The notes under the pieces are model-generated. The model did no database searches. It saw only the letters and a program-made list of their open reading frames with translations, and was not told where the DNA came from. A stretch of DNA of 47,409 bases. It comes from Brevibacterium sp. (GTDB lineage Bacteria; Actinomycetota; Actinomycetes; Actinomycetales; Brevibacteriaceae). Position numbers and translations under genes: made by a program. Positions 1-8,747 of the stretch are shown one piece after another. The stretch lies in the NCBI GenBank assembly GCA_031179165.1, contig JAPSIC010000008.1:1-47409 (forward strand). The letters are read 5' to 3'. How positions within the stretch are numbered: the first letter of the stretch is position 1; every line of letters begins with the position of its first letter.

Positions 1-481
1 TGATGAGGGAGACGACGACCGTGACGAGGATGAGGTCGAGGGTCTTGTCGCCCAGGCCCCAGCGGGTGAGCAGCTCGGCTCCCATGAACGAGGAGGCGAC
101 CCAGTTGAGGGCGAGGAACACCCCGGATATGAACCACCCGTAGAAGGCGATGACGACCTTGTTGCCCCGGATCCCGTAGATCGCGCGCTGGACCACCGAA
201 CCGGAGGTGCCGGCCGCGGGCCCGCTGGCCGCGACGATGCCGGGGAAGACCCAGAGCAGGTTCGAGGCGAGGATGACCAGGGCCGACTGCCAGATCTCGA
301 GGCCCAGCAGCGTCATTGTGGCGCCGATCGTGAAGTTGAGGACGCTGACGTTCGGGGCCGCCCAGACCGCGAGGAGGTCGCGGGGGTGACCATGACGCTC
401 GGCGTCGGTGACGAGTTCGATTCCACGCCGCTCGGGGTGGGTGGCAGAATCGGCGAGCTCGGGATCGATGGAAGTGCTCAT
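1..481 (-). CDS. NCS1-family nucleobase/cation symporter, partial (C-terminus beyond window)
   Basis: The first 160 residues are visible; the rest runs off the left edge. After a hydrophilic N-terminus comes a block reading GIELVTDAERHGHPRDL, then WAAPNVSVLNFTIGATM, followed by hydrophobic segments with LWVFPGIVAASGPAAG and FYGWFISGVFLALNW. This order (charged leader, 'W..PN' helix, Gly/Pro-rich second helix) is that of NCS1 purine/cytosine/allantoin permeases, which import nucleobases or related lactams across the membrane with a cation. The start codon (479-481 on this strand) is preceded by AGGAAAG as ribosome binding site. It is transcribed away from the tetR-like gene, and both putative operators at 535-571 lie in its upstream region. 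The substrate cannot be told from this fragment. Confidence 0.8.
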   Translation of the reverse strand, partial: MSTSIDPELADSATHPERRGIELVTDAERHGHPRDLLAVWAAPNVSVLNFTIGATMTLLGLEIWQSALVILASNLLWVFPGIVAASGPAAGTSGSVVQRAIYGIRGNKVVIAFYGWFISGVFLALNWVASSFMGAELLTRWGLGDKTLDLILVTVVVSLI

Positions 482-534
482 GGGCTTTCCTCTCCAGGTG
501 CCAGAAGCGTCATTGCGCGGCGCACGGGAACGTA

Positions 535-550
535 TTGGTCGGTCGACCAA
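535..550. promoter_or_regulatory. Putative TetR operator 1 (inverted repeat)
   Basis: TTGGTCG-N2-CGACCAA, two perfect 7-bp arms with a 2-bp spacer, in the intergenic region between the permease and the TetR gene. It has the same core and spacing as the repeat at 1238-1257 (TATTGGCCG-N2-CGGCCAATA), which supports recognition by one dimeric regulator. Confidence 0.6.
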
Positions 551-554
551 CGTG

Positions 555-571
555 GTATTGGTCACCAATAC
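555..571. promoter_or_regulatory. Putative TetR operator 2 (inverted repeat)
   Basis: GTATTGGT-N1-ACCAATAC, perfect 8-bp arms. The right arm overlaps the candidate -10 box TACAAT (569-574) of the tetR-like gene, so binding here would give autorepression. It shares the TATTGG half-site with operators 1 and 3, but the centre is shorter. Confidence 0.6.
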
Positions 572-586
572 AATAGGATGGATGCC

Positions 587-1225
587 ATGGTGTCAAATGC
601 GAACTCCCCGAGAACCAGGAAGACCCCGGAACGGCGGCGCGTCGAGATCATCGAGGCCGCGACCACTATCGCCGTCGAGTCCGGCCTGGAGAATGTCACC
701 CTGCGGGCCGTCGCCACGTCCATCGGCGTCCGTCCGGGCCTGATCAGCCACTACTTCCCTGCCGTCGAGGAGCTGGTGGCCGCGACCTTCAGCACCGCGG
801 TGCGACGACTGCGCAGGTTCGAGCCCACGGACACGATGACTCCCCTCCAGCAGCTGCGCGGGTTCATCGCCGAACAGTCGACGGACGGTCCGCTCTCGGC
901 GCTGTGGCTCAACGCCCGGCACCTGAGCCGCTACAGCGCGGCGATCGCGATGGCCATCGAAGAGGTCGAGGAGGCCGACCGCGGAGAGCTCATCACCCTC
1001 ATCGACCGGGGCCGCGCGGCCGGGGAGTTCTCCGACGTCGACCCCGTCAGCGCCGCCGTGCGCATCCTCATGGCCCTGGACGGCCGAGGAGCCTACGTCA
1101 ACAACCCCCTGCCCTTCGACCACGACGCGTACACCCATTTCGCCTCCGACGTCGCCGAGTGGACGCTGGGCCTGCCCCCGGGCGCGCTGCGCCCGGACCT
1201 GTGGATGCGCAGCGCCACCGGCTGA
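587..1225 (+). CDS. TetR/AcrR-family transcriptional regulator
   Basis: A 212-residue one-component repressor. Residues ~15-62 form the TetR DNA-binding domain: a helix RRVEIIEAATTIAVESG, then the helix-turn-helix TLRAVATSIGVRPGLISHYFP. The ligand-binding helical core follows. I chose ATG 587 because AGGA sits 8 nt upstream; ATG 578 would place the -10-like TACAAT (569-574) only 3 nt before the start. The gene is divergent from the permease and is followed 98 nt later by a NylB-like hydrolase. Inverted repeats of the same design lie in front of the permease, of this gene and of the hydrolase, so it probably represses all three until a ligand (perhaps the transported or hydrolysed compound) binds. 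The ligand itself is unknown. Confidence 0.85.
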   Translation: MVSNANSPRTRKTPERRRVEIIEAATTIAVESGLENVTLRAVATSIGVRPGLISHYFPAVEELVAATFSTAVRRLRRFEPTDTMTPLQQLRGFIAEQSTDGPLSALWLNARHLSRYSAAIAMAIEEVEEADRGELITLIDRGRAAGEFSDVDPVSAAVRILMALDGRGAYVNNPLPFDHDAYTHFASDVAEWTLGLPPGALRPDLWMRSATG

Positions 1226-1237
1226 GCCGGATTTCCG

Positions 1238-1257
1238 TATTGGCCGGACGGCCAATA
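1238..1257. promoter_or_regulatory. Putative TetR operator 3 upstream of the NylB-like hydrolase
   Basis: TATTGGCCG-N2-CGGCCAATA, perfect 9-bp arms, between tetR and the hydrolase gene. TAGAGT (1256-1261) fits a -10 box overlapping the right arm. A rho-independent terminator for tetR is possible, but there is no T-run and the repeat copies the half-site and 2-bp spacing of operator 1. Confidence 0.6.
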
Positions 1258-1323
1258 GAGTGACGGTCGAGCCTCCGCAGACCGCTGGGGCACAGACGAC
1301 TCGGCGCGAAGGAGCAGCGGAGA

Positions 1324-2502
1324 ATGACGCCACCCACCCCCGTGTCGATCGAGAACTGGCTCGAGCCCGCCCACCTCTCCTGGTCATTCACCCACATGGA
1401 GGAGCTGTTCCCGACCCATTGCCTCGACCGCGGCGAGGGGCCGGTCGCCGGCTTCGACCGGGAGGGCCTCGACCTCGGCTCGCTGCCCGTGGAGACACCG
1501 GAGGGTCCCGCCACCGTGGGCGAGATCCTCGCCGCCGCGAACACCGACGCCTGGGCCGTCGTCCACGGCGAGACGATCGTCGCCGAGCACTACGGTCCCC
1601 ACCTGACGGCCGACACCCCCCATCTGCTGATGTCGGTGAGCAAGTCGGTCCTGTCCATCGTCCTCGCCACCCTCGTCGAGGACGGCACGATCGACCTCGC
1701 GGCCACCATCGGCGAACTCATCCCCGCGATGCGCACCGGCGGCTACGCCGACGCCAGGGTCACCGATGTCCTCGACATGCGCACGGGGATCCGCTTCTCC
1801 GAGGAGTACCTCGACCCGCGCTCCGAGGTGCGCCTGCTCGACGAGGCCGTCGGCTGGGCACCGCTGCGCGCGGGCAACCCGGCGACCCTCGCCGAGTTCC
1901 TCCCCACCCTGGTCAAGGAGACCGACCACGGCGGGCCGTTCGCCTACCGCAGCGCCGACACCGACGTCCTCGGCTGGCTGATCGAGACGGTCACCGGCCG
2001 CCCCTACACCGAGGTCGCGAGCGAGCGGCTGTGGTCGAGGATCGGGGCGCAGCACGACGCCTCCATCACCGTCGACCCGGCCGGCCTCGGCATGTTCGAC
2101 GGCGGCACCTCGGCGACCCTGCTCGACCTCGCGCGGTTCGGGCACCTGCTGCTGCGCGGAGGCCGATCGCTGACCGGTGAGCGGATCGTGTCCGCCGACT
2201 GGGTCGAGGACCTGTTCAGCGGCGGGCCCGATTCGGAGGCCGCCTTCGCGCAGGGCCCCTACGGGGCGGAGTTCCCCGGGGGCAAGTACCGGCGGCAGTT
2301 CTGGTCGACCGACGGCAACCGCGACCTCATCTGCGGCGTCGGCATCAACGGTCAGCTGCTCTACCTCGACCGGGCGCACGACGTCCTCGCCGTGAAGTTC
2401 GCCTCCCAGGCCCTGCCGGTCGACCACGACTGCGACGTCCGCGTCCATCGTGCCTTCGCCGCCATCGCCGAGCACGTGGCCCGGGTCCGGTCCGGGTCCT
2501 GA
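1324..2502 (+). CDS. Serine hydrolase of the beta-lactamase/NylB (6-aminohexanoate-dimer hydrolase) family
   Basis: This 392-residue protein, about the length of NylB itself, has the penicillin-recognising fold signature: S104-V-S-K107 is the SxxK nucleophile motif (LLMSVSKSVLS), Tyr208 in FAYRSADTDVLGW is the expected catalytic tyrosine, and C-terminal strand residues resemble NylB-like esterases/amidases (ICGVGINGQLLY). There is no signal peptide, so it should act in the cytosol on an imported amide or ester rather than as a secreted resistance enzyme. AAGGAG lies about 10 nt before the ATG. Its upstream inverted repeat and its position beside tetR and an NCS1 permease suggest a small catabolic unit: import of a cyclic amide or nucleobase-like molecule, then hydrolysis. 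The substrate is inference. Confidence 0.8.
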   Translation: MTPPTPVSIENWLEPAHLSWSFTHMEELFPTHCLDRGEGPVAGFDREGLDLGSLPVETPEGPATVGEILAAANTDAWAVVHGETIVAEHYGPHLTADTPHLLMSVSKSVLSIVLATLVEDGTIDLAATIGELIPAMRTGGYADARVTDVLDMRTGIRFSEEYLDPRSEVRLLDEAVGWAPLRAGNPATLAEFLPTLVKETDHGGPFAYRSADTDVLGWLIETVTGRPYTEVASERLWSRIGAQHDASITVDPAGLGMFDGGTSATLLDLARFGHLLLRGGRSLTGERIVSADWVEDLFSGGPDSEAAFAQGPYGAEFPGGKYRRQFWSTDGNRDLICGVGINGQLLYLDRAHDVLAVKFASQALPVDHDCDVRVHRAFAAIAEHVARVRSGS

Positions 2503-2521
2503 CCACCGCGGCGAACGCGGT

Positions 2522-2527
2522 TAAACT
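2522..2527 (+). promoter_or_regulatory. -10 box of a putative leaderless promoter (ppx/gppA)
   Basis: TAAACT ends 6 nt before the ATG at 2534, which would put the transcription start at or next to the start codon. No Shine-Dalgarno sequence is present between them. Confidence 0.5.
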
Positions 2528-2533
2528 GAGCAG

Positions 2534-3508
2534 ATGCGCCTCGCAGTCCTCGATATCGGATCCAACAGCGTTCACCTCCTGGTCGTCGACGCCCATGTCG
2601 GTGCCCCGCCGCTGCCGGCGACCTCCCACAAGGAGGTGCTGCGTCTGGCCGAGTACCTCGACGAGGACGGAGCGATCGACGACTACGGTCAGGAACGACT
2701 CCACAGCTTCATCGCCGAGGCCGTGGAGATCGCCGAGGACCAGGGCTCGGAGCAGATCCTCGCCTTCGCCACCTCGGCGATCCGCGACGCCCCCAACGGC
2801 CTCCAGCTCATCGACGCGATCAACCGGCAGCTGGGCGTGACACTCAACGTGATGTCGGGCAAGGACGAGGCCCGGGTGACGTTCCTCGCCGCCCGCCGCT
2901 GGTTCGGCTGGTCCGCGGGCAAGATCCTGCTGCTCGACATCGGCGGGGGCTCGCTCGAGATCGCGGCCGGACAGGACGAGTACCCGCAGGCCGCGGTGTC
3001 CGTTCCCCTGGGAGCCGGCCGCACCTACGCCGACTTCCTCCCCGACCCGCTGCCCAGCCCCGACGACATCCACCGTCTGCGCAAGCACGCGCGCTCGCAG
3101 ATCGGCCGGATCGCCGGCGACATCAACCGGGTCGGCAAGCCCGACCAGGTCGTGGGCTCGTCCAAGACGTTCCGGTCCCTGGCCCGCATCGCCGGGGCCG
3201 CGCCCAGCGGGGACGGGATCTACGCCCCGCGCAAGCTCTTCCGCCGCGACCTGCCGGGAATCATCGACACCCTGGCCGAACGCACCCCCGAGGAACGGGC
3301 CACGCTGCCGGGGGTCTCCGAGGCCAGGGCCGGCCAGGTGCTGGCCGGGGCGATCGTCGCCGAGGCGGCCTTCACGATCTTCGACATCACCGTCATGAAC
3401 ATCTCGCCCTGGGCCCTGCGAGAGGGCATCATCATGCGCAAGCTCGATCTGCTCGACTCGGCGGAGACCACCTCGGCGATGCGGGTCGAGCGGGTCATGA
3501 GCACGTGA
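2534..3508 (+). CDS. Ppx/GppA phosphatase family protein (exopolyphosphatase or pppGpp phosphohydrolase)
   Basis: A 324-residue ASKHA-fold enzyme. The N-terminal phosphate-binding loop LAVLDIGSNSVHLLV (residues ~3-17) and the second glycine motif LLLDIGGGSLEIA (~133-145) are intact, as is the FATSAIRDAPNG segment. Family members remove the terminal phosphate from polyphosphate or hydrolyse pppGpp. This short form lacks the C-terminal HD domain of E. coli Ppx, as is common in actinobacteria, which often carry two such proteins; polyphosphate versus (p)ppGpp preference cannot be decided from sequence. A candidate leaderless promoter lies immediately upstream. The stop codon overlaps the GTG start of glpD by 4 nt, so the two genes are translationally coupled. 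Confidence 0.9.
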   Translation: MRLAVLDIGSNSVHLLVVDAHVGAPPLPATSHKEVLRLAEYLDEDGAIDDYGQERLHSFIAEAVEIAEDQGSEQILAFATSAIRDAPNGLQLIDAINRQLGVTLNVMSGKDEARVTFLAARRWFGWSAGKILLLDIGGGSLEIAAGQDEYPQAAVSVPLGAGRTYADFLPDPLPSPDDIHRLRKHARSQIGRIAGDINRVGKPDQVVGSSKTFRSLARIAGAAPSGDGIYAPRKLFRRDLPGIIDTLAERTPEERATLPGVSEARAGQVLAGAIVAEAAFTIFDITVMNISPWALREGIIMRKLDLLDSAETTSAMRVERVMST

Positions 3509-5226
3509 GGAACGGCGAGCTCAGCCCGGACTCCCGCGCCGGCGCGCTCGGGACCCTGGCCGCGACCAGCCCGGACGACCCTCTCGACGTGTTCGTCGTC
3601 GGCGGCGGGGTGACCGGGGCGGGAGCCGCCTTCGACGCGGCCACCCGGGGGCTGCGGGTCGGGGTCGTCGACGCCCGTGACTGGGCGTCGGGCACCTCGT
3701 CACGATCATCGAAGCTCATGCACGGCGGCCTGCGCTACCTCGAGATGCTCGATTTCCGGCTCGTCGCGGAGGCGCTGCGCGAACGCGACCTCCTGCTCAC
3801 CCACACCGCCCCCCACCTCGTCGAACCCGTCGCCTTCGTGTTCCCCTTCGAGAACCCCTTCCTCGACCGCGCCTTCATCGGCTCCGGGGTCCTCCTCTAC
3901 GACACGATGGCGACGCGTCCCGGACGCCGACGCGCCCTTCCCCTCCACCGCCACCTCGGCAGGAAGGCGCTCGCCGCCCACGTTCCCGGACTGGCCGAGG
4001 ACGCGGCCGTCGGGGCGCTGGAGTACTACGACGCGAAGGTCGACGACGCCCGCTTCGTGATGACCCTGGTCCGCTCGGCGGTCAGCCTCGGGGCGCACGC
4101 GGCCAACCATGTGCGAGTCATCGGCTATCTCCGCGCGGGCGAGCGGGTCGCGGGCGTGCGCGCCCGCGACGAGACCACGGGGGAGGAGTTCGACATCCAC
4201 GCCCGGCGCACCATCCTCGCCGGGGGAGTCTGGACCGAGGAGCAGCAGGACCTCGCGCGCGCCGACTCCGGGCTCACGGTGCTCGCCTCCAAGGGCATCC
4301 ACGTCACCGTCGCCAGGGAGAAGATCAGCGCCGCCCCGGACACCGGCATCATCTCGAAGACGGAGAAGTCCGTCCTGTTCATCATCCCCTGGGACGGCTA
4401 CTGGGTGATCGGGACCACCGACACCCCGTGGGAGGAGGACGTCGACGTCCCCGTCGCGACGGCCGAGGACATCGACTACCTGCTCGAGCACGCCAACGCG
4501 GTCCTGCGCGAGCCGCTGTCCGGAGACGACGTGATCGGGGTCTACGCGGGACTGCGACCGCTGCTGCAGCCGGTGGTCAGGGACGGGGTCGCCTCGACGA
4601 AGGTCTCGCGGGAGCACACCGTGATGGAGGTCGAGCCGGGGCTGGCGGCGATCGCCGGCGGGAAATTCACCACCTACCGGGTGATGGCCGAGGACGTCGT
4701 CGACTTCGTCCTCGGCGATGAGGCGGCCGAGCGGCCCACGCTGACGGAGACGGTGCCCCTCCTCGGTGCCCAGGGCGTGACCGCGCTGCGCCGGCGGCAG
4801 GCAGAGATCGCCCGCCGCCACGGCCTCGACGAGGCCCGGGTCCAGCGCCTGATCCGGCGCTACGGCACCCTGTGCGATGCCGTCCTCGACCTGCTCGAGG
4901 CCCATCCCGAACTCGCCCGCCCGCTGCCCGGGGCGGAACGGTATCTCGGCGTCGAGGCCCGCTATGCGGCGGCAGCCGAGGGCGCCGTCCACCTCGGCGA
5001 CGTCCTGGAGCGGCGGATGCGGCTGAACTACGAGGTCAGGGACCGGGGGAAGGCCTGCGCCGAGGCGGTCGCGGCCATCATCGCCCCCGTCCTCGGCTGG
5101 GATGACGAGACCCGGGAGCGGGAGGTCGCCGAGTTCAGGGCCCACGTCGACGCCCACCTCGGCGCGGAGAAGACCCACGACGATGCCGCCGCGGCGGCGC
5201 TCGTGGCGGCTACACTGCGACAGTAG
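3505..5226 (+). CDS. glpD: Aerobic glycerol-3-phosphate dehydrogenase (FAD-dependent)
   Basis: A 573-residue flavoprotein that oxidises sn-glycerol-3-phosphate to dihydroxyacetone phosphate and passes electrons to menaquinone at the membrane face. The FAD dinucleotide motif [19 protein letters not shown] starts near residue 31, followed by the family signature [16 protein letters not shown]. Substrate-domain motifs such as GTTDTPWE and [23 protein letters not shown] residues ([13 protein letters not shown]) are present, and a C-terminal GlpO/GlpD cap domain completes it. Length matches the family. It starts with GTG inside the stop of the phosphatase gene and is followed 61 nt later by glpK, forming a glycerol utilisation operon; no glpF facilitator gene is present here. 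Confidence 0.93.
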   Translation: MRNGELSPDSRAGALGTLAATSPDDPLDVFVVGGGVTGAGAAFDAATRGLRVGVVDARDWASGTSSRSSKLMHGGLRYLEMLDFRLVAEALRERDLLLTHTAPHLVEPVAFVFPFENPFLDRAFIGSGVLLYDTMATRPGRRRALPLHRHLGRKALAAHVPGLAEDAAVGALEYYDAKVDDARFVMTLVRSAVSLGAHAANHVRVIGYLRAGERVAGVRARDETTGEEFDIHARRTILAGGVWTEEQQDLARADSGLTVLASKGIHVTVAREKISAAPDTGIISKTEKSVLFIIPWDGYWVIGTTDTPWEEDVDVPVATAEDIDYLLEHANAVLREPLSGDDVIGVYAGLRPLLQPVVRDGVASTKVSREHTVMEVEPGLAAIAGGKFTTYRVMAEDVVDFVLGDEAAERPTLTETVPLLGAQGVTALRRRQAEIARRHGLDEARVQRLIRRYGTLCDAVLDLLEAHPELARPLPGAERYLGVEARYAAAAEGAVHLGDVLERRMRLNYEVRDRGKACAEAVAAIIAPVLGWDDETREREVAEFRAHVDAHLGAEKTHDDAAAAALVAATLRQ

Positions 5227-5287
5227 AAGACAGCGCCGACAATCCGGCGCGGACAGGACAGCGCCGACAGGACAGGGAGGGGGCGCG

Positions 5288-6817
5288 GTGCAGGAGAAGT
5301 ACATCCTCGCCATCGACCAGGGCACCACCTCGTCGCGAGCCATCGTCTTCGACCACGACGGGCAGATCGTCTCGCTCGGGCAGCTCGAGCACGAGCAGAT
5401 CCTCCCGCGCGCGGGATGGGTCGAACACGACCCGGTCGAGATCATCGACAACACGAACGAGGCGATCGGCCAGGCCCTGACCCGGGCCAAGATCAACCGG
5501 CACCAGCTCGAAGGCGTCGGGATCACCAATCAGCGCGAGACCACGGTGGTGTGGAACCGGACCACCGGCGAGCCCGTGTACAACGCGATCGTGTGGCAGG
5601 ACACCCGCACCCAGAGGATCTGCGAGGAGCTCGGCGGCGACGTCGGACCGGACCGGTACAAGGACCGGGTCGGCCTGCCGCTGGCCACCTACTTCGCCGG
5701 CCCGAAGGTGAAGTGGATCCTCGATCACGTCGACGGTGCCCGCGCCGCCGCCGACGCCGGTGAGCTGCTCTTCGGGACCATGGACTCCTGGGTGATCTGG
5801 AACCTCACCGGCGGCGTCAACGGAGGTCTGCACGTCACCGACGTCACCAACGCCTCCCGGACGATGCTGATGAACATCGACACCCTCGACTGGAACACCG
5901 ACATCGCCGACGAGATGGGCATCCCGATCTCGATGCTCCCGGAGATCCGGTCCTGCTCCGAGGTGTACGGGTACGGGGCGAAGAACACCCTGCTCATCGA
6001 CACGCCCATCTGCGGCATCCTCGGCGACCAGCAGGCGGCCACCTTCGGTCAGGCCTGCTTCGAGAAGGGGCAGGCCAAGAACACCTACGGCACCGGCAAC
6101 TTCATGCTCATCAACACCGGGACCGAACCCGTGGCCAGCCGCAACGGGCTGCTCACGACGGTGGCGTACAAGCTCGGCGACGCCGAGGCGGTCTATGCGC
6201 TCGAGGGATCGGTGGCGGTCACCGGTTCGCTCGTGCAGTGGCTGCGGGACAATCTCGGCATCATCAGCGAATCCGCCGAGGTCGAGGTGCTCGCCGGTCG
6301 GGTCGAGGACAACGGCGGCTGCTACATCGTGCCCGCGTTCTCCGGTCTCTTCGCCCCGCACTGGAAGTCCGACGCCCGCGGGGTCATCGTCGGGCTCACC
6401 CGCTACGTCAACCGCAACCACATCGCCCGGGCCGCCCTCGAGTCGGTGGCGTTCCAATCCCGCGAGGTGCTCGAGGCGATGAACCTCGACTCGGGGGTCG
6501 AGCTCACCGAGCTCAAGGTCGACGGGGGCATGGTCGGCAACGAGACGCTCATGCAGTTCCAGGCCGACCTCCTCGGCGTGCCGGTGATCCGGCCCCAGGT
6601 CGTCGAGACCACGGCCCTGGGCGCGGCCTACGCCGCCGGGATCGCCGTGAAGTACTGGAGCGGCGAGGACGATGTGAGGGCCAACTGGCAGGAGGGCCGG
6701 AGGTGGCTGCCGCAGATGGATGCCGAGAGGGTAGAGCGGACCTGCCGCCTGTGGACCAAGGCCGTGGAGAAGTCGAAGGACTGGGTCGACCCCGACGTCG
6801 AGGAGCTCCAGGGCTGA
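5288..6817 (+). CDS. glpK: Glycerol kinase
   Basis: A 509-residue FGGY-family kinase that phosphorylates glycerol with ATP to glycerol-3-phosphate, the substrate of the neighbouring GlpD. The N-terminal phosphate loop [20 protein letters not shown] is near perfect, and [26 protein letters not shown] and the C-terminal [16 protein letters not shown] motif are all present. A longer reading frame extends upstream to 5102, but homology begins only at GTG 5288, which has GGGAGG about 8 nt upstream; the upstream part overlaps glpD and has no family resemblance. An inverted repeat after the stop (6819-6845) may end the operon. Confidence 0.94.
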   Translation: MQEKYILAIDQGTTSSRAIVFDHDGQIVSLGQLEHEQILPRAGWVEHDPVEIIDNTNEAIGQALTRAKINRHQLEGVGITNQRETTVVWNRTTGEPVYNAIVWQDTRTQRICEELGGDVGPDRYKDRVGLPLATYFAGPKVKWILDHVDGARAAADAGELLFGTMDSWVIWNLTGGVNGGLHVTDVTNASRTMLMNIDTLDWNTDIADEMGIPISMLPEIRSCSEVYGYGAKNTLLIDTPICGILGDQQAATFGQACFEKGQAKNTYGTGNFMLINTGTEPVASRNGLLTTVAYKLGDAEAVYALEGSVAVTGSLVQWLRDNLGIISESAEVEVLAGRVEDNGGCYIVPAFSGLFAPHWKSDARGVIVGLTRYVNRNHIARAALESVAFQSREVLEAMNLDSGVELTELKVDGGMVGNETLMQFQADLLGVPVIRPQVVETTALGAAYAAGIAVKYWSGEDDVRANWQEGRRWLPQMDAERVERTCRLWTKAVEKSKDWVDPDVEELQG

Positions 6818-6818
6818 G

Positions 6819-6850
6819 CTCCGCCGGCAGATGGGGTCGGCGGAGTCGTT
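6819..6850 (+). terminator. Putative terminator after glpK
   Basis: CTCCGCCG (6819-6826) and CGGCGGAG (6838-6845) form an 8-bp GC-rich stem with an 11-nt loop, starting at the glpK stop. Only a weak T-rich tail (TCGTT) follows, so intrinsic termination is plausible but not certain. Confidence 0.45.
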
Positions 6851-6860
6851 CGTCAGGGAT

Positions 6861-6866
6861 TAAAAT
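6861..6866 (+). promoter_or_regulatory. -10 box of a putative leaderless promoter (TIM-barrel gene)
   Basis: TAAAAT ends 7 nt before GTG 6874. If this is the promoter, translation starts at GTG 6874 rather than at ATG 6865, which lies inside the box. The same TAAAAT-N7-start arrangement recurs at 30605. Confidence 0.45.
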
Positions 6867-7839
6867 GGGCGACGTGAGCAAGTCAAAGCGCAAGGTACTC
6901 ACCGCCAAGAATTCGGCGCGGTCCAATTCGCGCCGCCACCGTGAGTACTTCGCCACCCGGTCGGTCTACGAGCACGACGTCCACCACATCTCCGACCATC
7001 CGATCCGGATCGGCCTGTCCAGCTCCTCCGTGTCGCCGATGACCGTGGAGGAGACCTTCACCCAGGCCGCAGCCCTCGGCTACGACGGCGTCGAGATCAT
7101 GGTCACCCACAACGCCGAGACCCGCGACGTCGACCTCATCACCGGTCTCGCCGAGGACACCGGCCTCGAGGTCATGTCGATGCATGCGCCGACCCTGCTG
7201 TTCCTGCCCCGCGTCCTGCACAAGGACCACTGGGAGAAGCTGCGGATCACCGCCAACCTCGCCAAGGACGTCGGGGCGAGGACCGTCGTGCTCCACCCGC
7301 CGTTCCGCTGGCAGGGCGAGTACGCGAAGGGGTTCGTCGACGGCGTCCGGCAGGTGTCGGAGGAGACGGGGATCGTCCTCGCCGTGGAGAACATGTATCC
7401 CTGGCGGGCGGGTGTGCGCGAGGTCCTCGTCTACTATCCCGACTGGAACCCCCTCGACGAGGACTACGACGCGATGACCTTCGACTTCTCCCACGCCTCG
7501 ACGGCGGGGATGAACGCCGTGGAGACGGTCAAGGAGATCTTCGACAAGCTCCGCCATGTCCACCTCACCGACGGCTCCGGGTCGCTCAAGGACGAGCACC
7601 TGGTGCCCGGCACCGGCAGCATGCCGGTCGCTGAGACCCTGCAGTACCTGGCCAAGCACAACTGGTCGGGTGATATCGTCGTCGAGGTCAACACCCGGTT
7701 CGTGGCGAAGAAGGCGACCCGGGAGCAGATGCTGGCCGACTCACTGGAATTCGCGAAGCGTCACCTGGGCCTCAACGGTCCCCCCGACGCGCATCACAGC
7801 CACGTCCGCACACGCAGGCCGAATCCGAAGGGAACCTAA
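6865..7839 (+). CDS. Sugar phosphate isomerase/epimerase family protein (xylose-isomerase-like TIM barrel)
   Basis: About 324 residues. After a basic, probably disordered N-terminus (SKSKRKVLTAKNSARSNSRRHR) comes an AP-endonuclease-2/xylose isomerase-like barrel: IRIGLSSSSVSPMTVEETF, LGYDGVEIMV, EVMSMHAP, GARTVVLHPPF, VLAVENMYPW, MTFDFSHAST, KLRHVHLTDGSGS and DIVVEVNTR. The acidic and histidine residues at strand ends (E, D, H, E) fit a divalent-metal site. Members include sugar isomerases, inosose dehydratases and endonuclease IV; which reaction applies here is not clear. The start is ATG 6865 or, if transcription is leaderless, GTG 6874. The TAA stop directly abuts the TTG start of proC, so both are co-translated, although no proline role is evident. 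Confidence 0.8.
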   Translation: MGDVSKSKRKVLTAKNSARSNSRRHREYFATRSVYEHDVHHISDHPIRIGLSSSSVSPMTVEETFTQAAALGYDGVEIMVTHNAETRDVDLITGLAEDTGLEVMSMHAPTLLFLPRVLHKDHWEKLRITANLAKDVGARTVVLHPPFRWQGEYAKGFVDGVRQVSEETGIVLAVENMYPWRAGVREVLVYYPDWNPLDEDYDAMTFDFSHASTAGMNAVETVKEIFDKLRHVHLTDGSGSLKDEHLVPGTGSMPVAETLQYLAKHNWSGDIVVEVNTRFVAKKATREQMLADSLEFAKRHLGLNGPPDAHHSHVRTRRPNPKGT

Positions 7840-8676
7840 TTGACCTCCATCGCCTCCATCGGCACGGGAAACATGGGCAGGGCCCTCCTCAAGGGCATCC
7901 TCGAGCACGACCCGGACCTCGACGTCCGCGCCACCACGAATTCGTCCGCCTCGGCGCAGGCGCTCGGCGCCGAACTCCCGACCGCTGCGATCACCGCGGT
8001 GGAGGAGGACCCGGAGGCCAACCGGAAGGCCGTGCAGGGAGCGGACTTCGTCTTCCTCGGCGTCAAACCGTGGATGATGGCCGAGACCGTGCGCGAGCTC
8101 GCCCCCGCGCTCTCACCCGACACCGTGCTCGTGTCGATGGCCGCGGGAGTCGCCACCTCCGACCTCCAACGACTCGCGCCGGGCAGCCCGATCGTGCGGA
8201 TCATGCCGAACACCCCGAGCGCGATCGGCCACGGCGTCATCGCCCTGGCCCCCGACGACGCCGTCGCCGAGGCGAGCGTTGCCACCCTGCAGGAGCTCCT
8301 GTCCGGAGCCGGCCTCGTCGTCCCGATGCCCGAGTCCGACATTCCCGCCATGACCGGGATCTCCGGATCCGGCGTCGCCTACTTCTTCCTCCTCGCCGAG
8401 GCGATGATCGCCGGCGGTGTGAAGCTGGGCCTGAGCGAGGAGACGGCCAGGCAGATGGTCGTCGCGACCGCCGACGGCGCCGGCCGGCTGATGACGCACA
8501 ACCCGGACCCCGCCGCGCTGCGGCAGTCCGTGAGCAGCAAGGGCGGAACGACGCTGGCGGCCCTCGACACGTTCATCGACTCCGGGATCTTCCCCATCGC
8601 CGAGGCGGCGGTCAAGGCCGCAGCGGACCGCTCACTGGAGATGGAGGCGGAGAACTCGGCCGCCGTCAGCGGCTGA
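7840..8676 (+). CDS. proC: Pyrroline-5-carboxylate reductase
   Basis: A 278-residue NADPH-dependent enzyme catalysing the last step of proline synthesis. The Rossmann motif IASIGTGNMGRALLKGI is at residues ~4-20; FLGVKPWMM, VSMAAGV, RIMPNTPSAIGHGV and the C-terminal signature QSVSSKGGTTLAALD, with the catalytic/substrate loop GISGSGVAYFFLL, are in the right order and spacing. Length is normal for the family. It begins with TTG directly after the stop of the preceding gene, with GAAGGGAA as ribosome binding site inside that gene's 3' end. It converges on the LuxR-type gene, with 71 nt between them and no clear terminator. Confidence 0.94.
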   Translation: MTSIASIGTGNMGRALLKGILEHDPDLDVRATTNSSASAQALGAELPTAAITAVEEDPEANRKAVQGADFVFLGVKPWMMAETVRELAPALSPDTVLVSMAAGVATSDLQRLAPGSPIVRIMPNTPSAIGHGVIALAPDDAVAEASVATLQELLSGAGLVVPMPESDIPAMTGISGSGVAYFFLLAEAMIAGGVKLGLSEETARQMVVATADGAGRLMTHNPDPAALRQSVSSKGGTTLAALDTFIDSGIFPIAEAAVKAAADRSLEMEAENSAAVSG

Positions 8677-8747
8677 GTCCGACCACGCCGGTCAGGGCAG
8701 CTTGCTCGGGGCCGCACCGGTCAGGGCGGGCCGCGCGACCATGAGCA

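Noticed and set aside
593..1387. 264-codon minus-strand frame opposite tetR
   Set aside because: The plus strand encodes a clear TetR protein and the frame crosses the putative operator.
5102..5287. N-terminal extension of glycerol kinase
   Set aside because: The extra codons overlap glpD, are Arg/Pro/Ser-rich and precede a good ribosome binding site at the GTG 5288 start.
3706..5529. 607-codon open frame on the minus strand opposite glpD
   Set aside because: Typical GC-rich antisense shadow: composition is Arg/Gly/Val/Asp-rich with no recognisable domain, while the plus strand encodes a complete GlpD.
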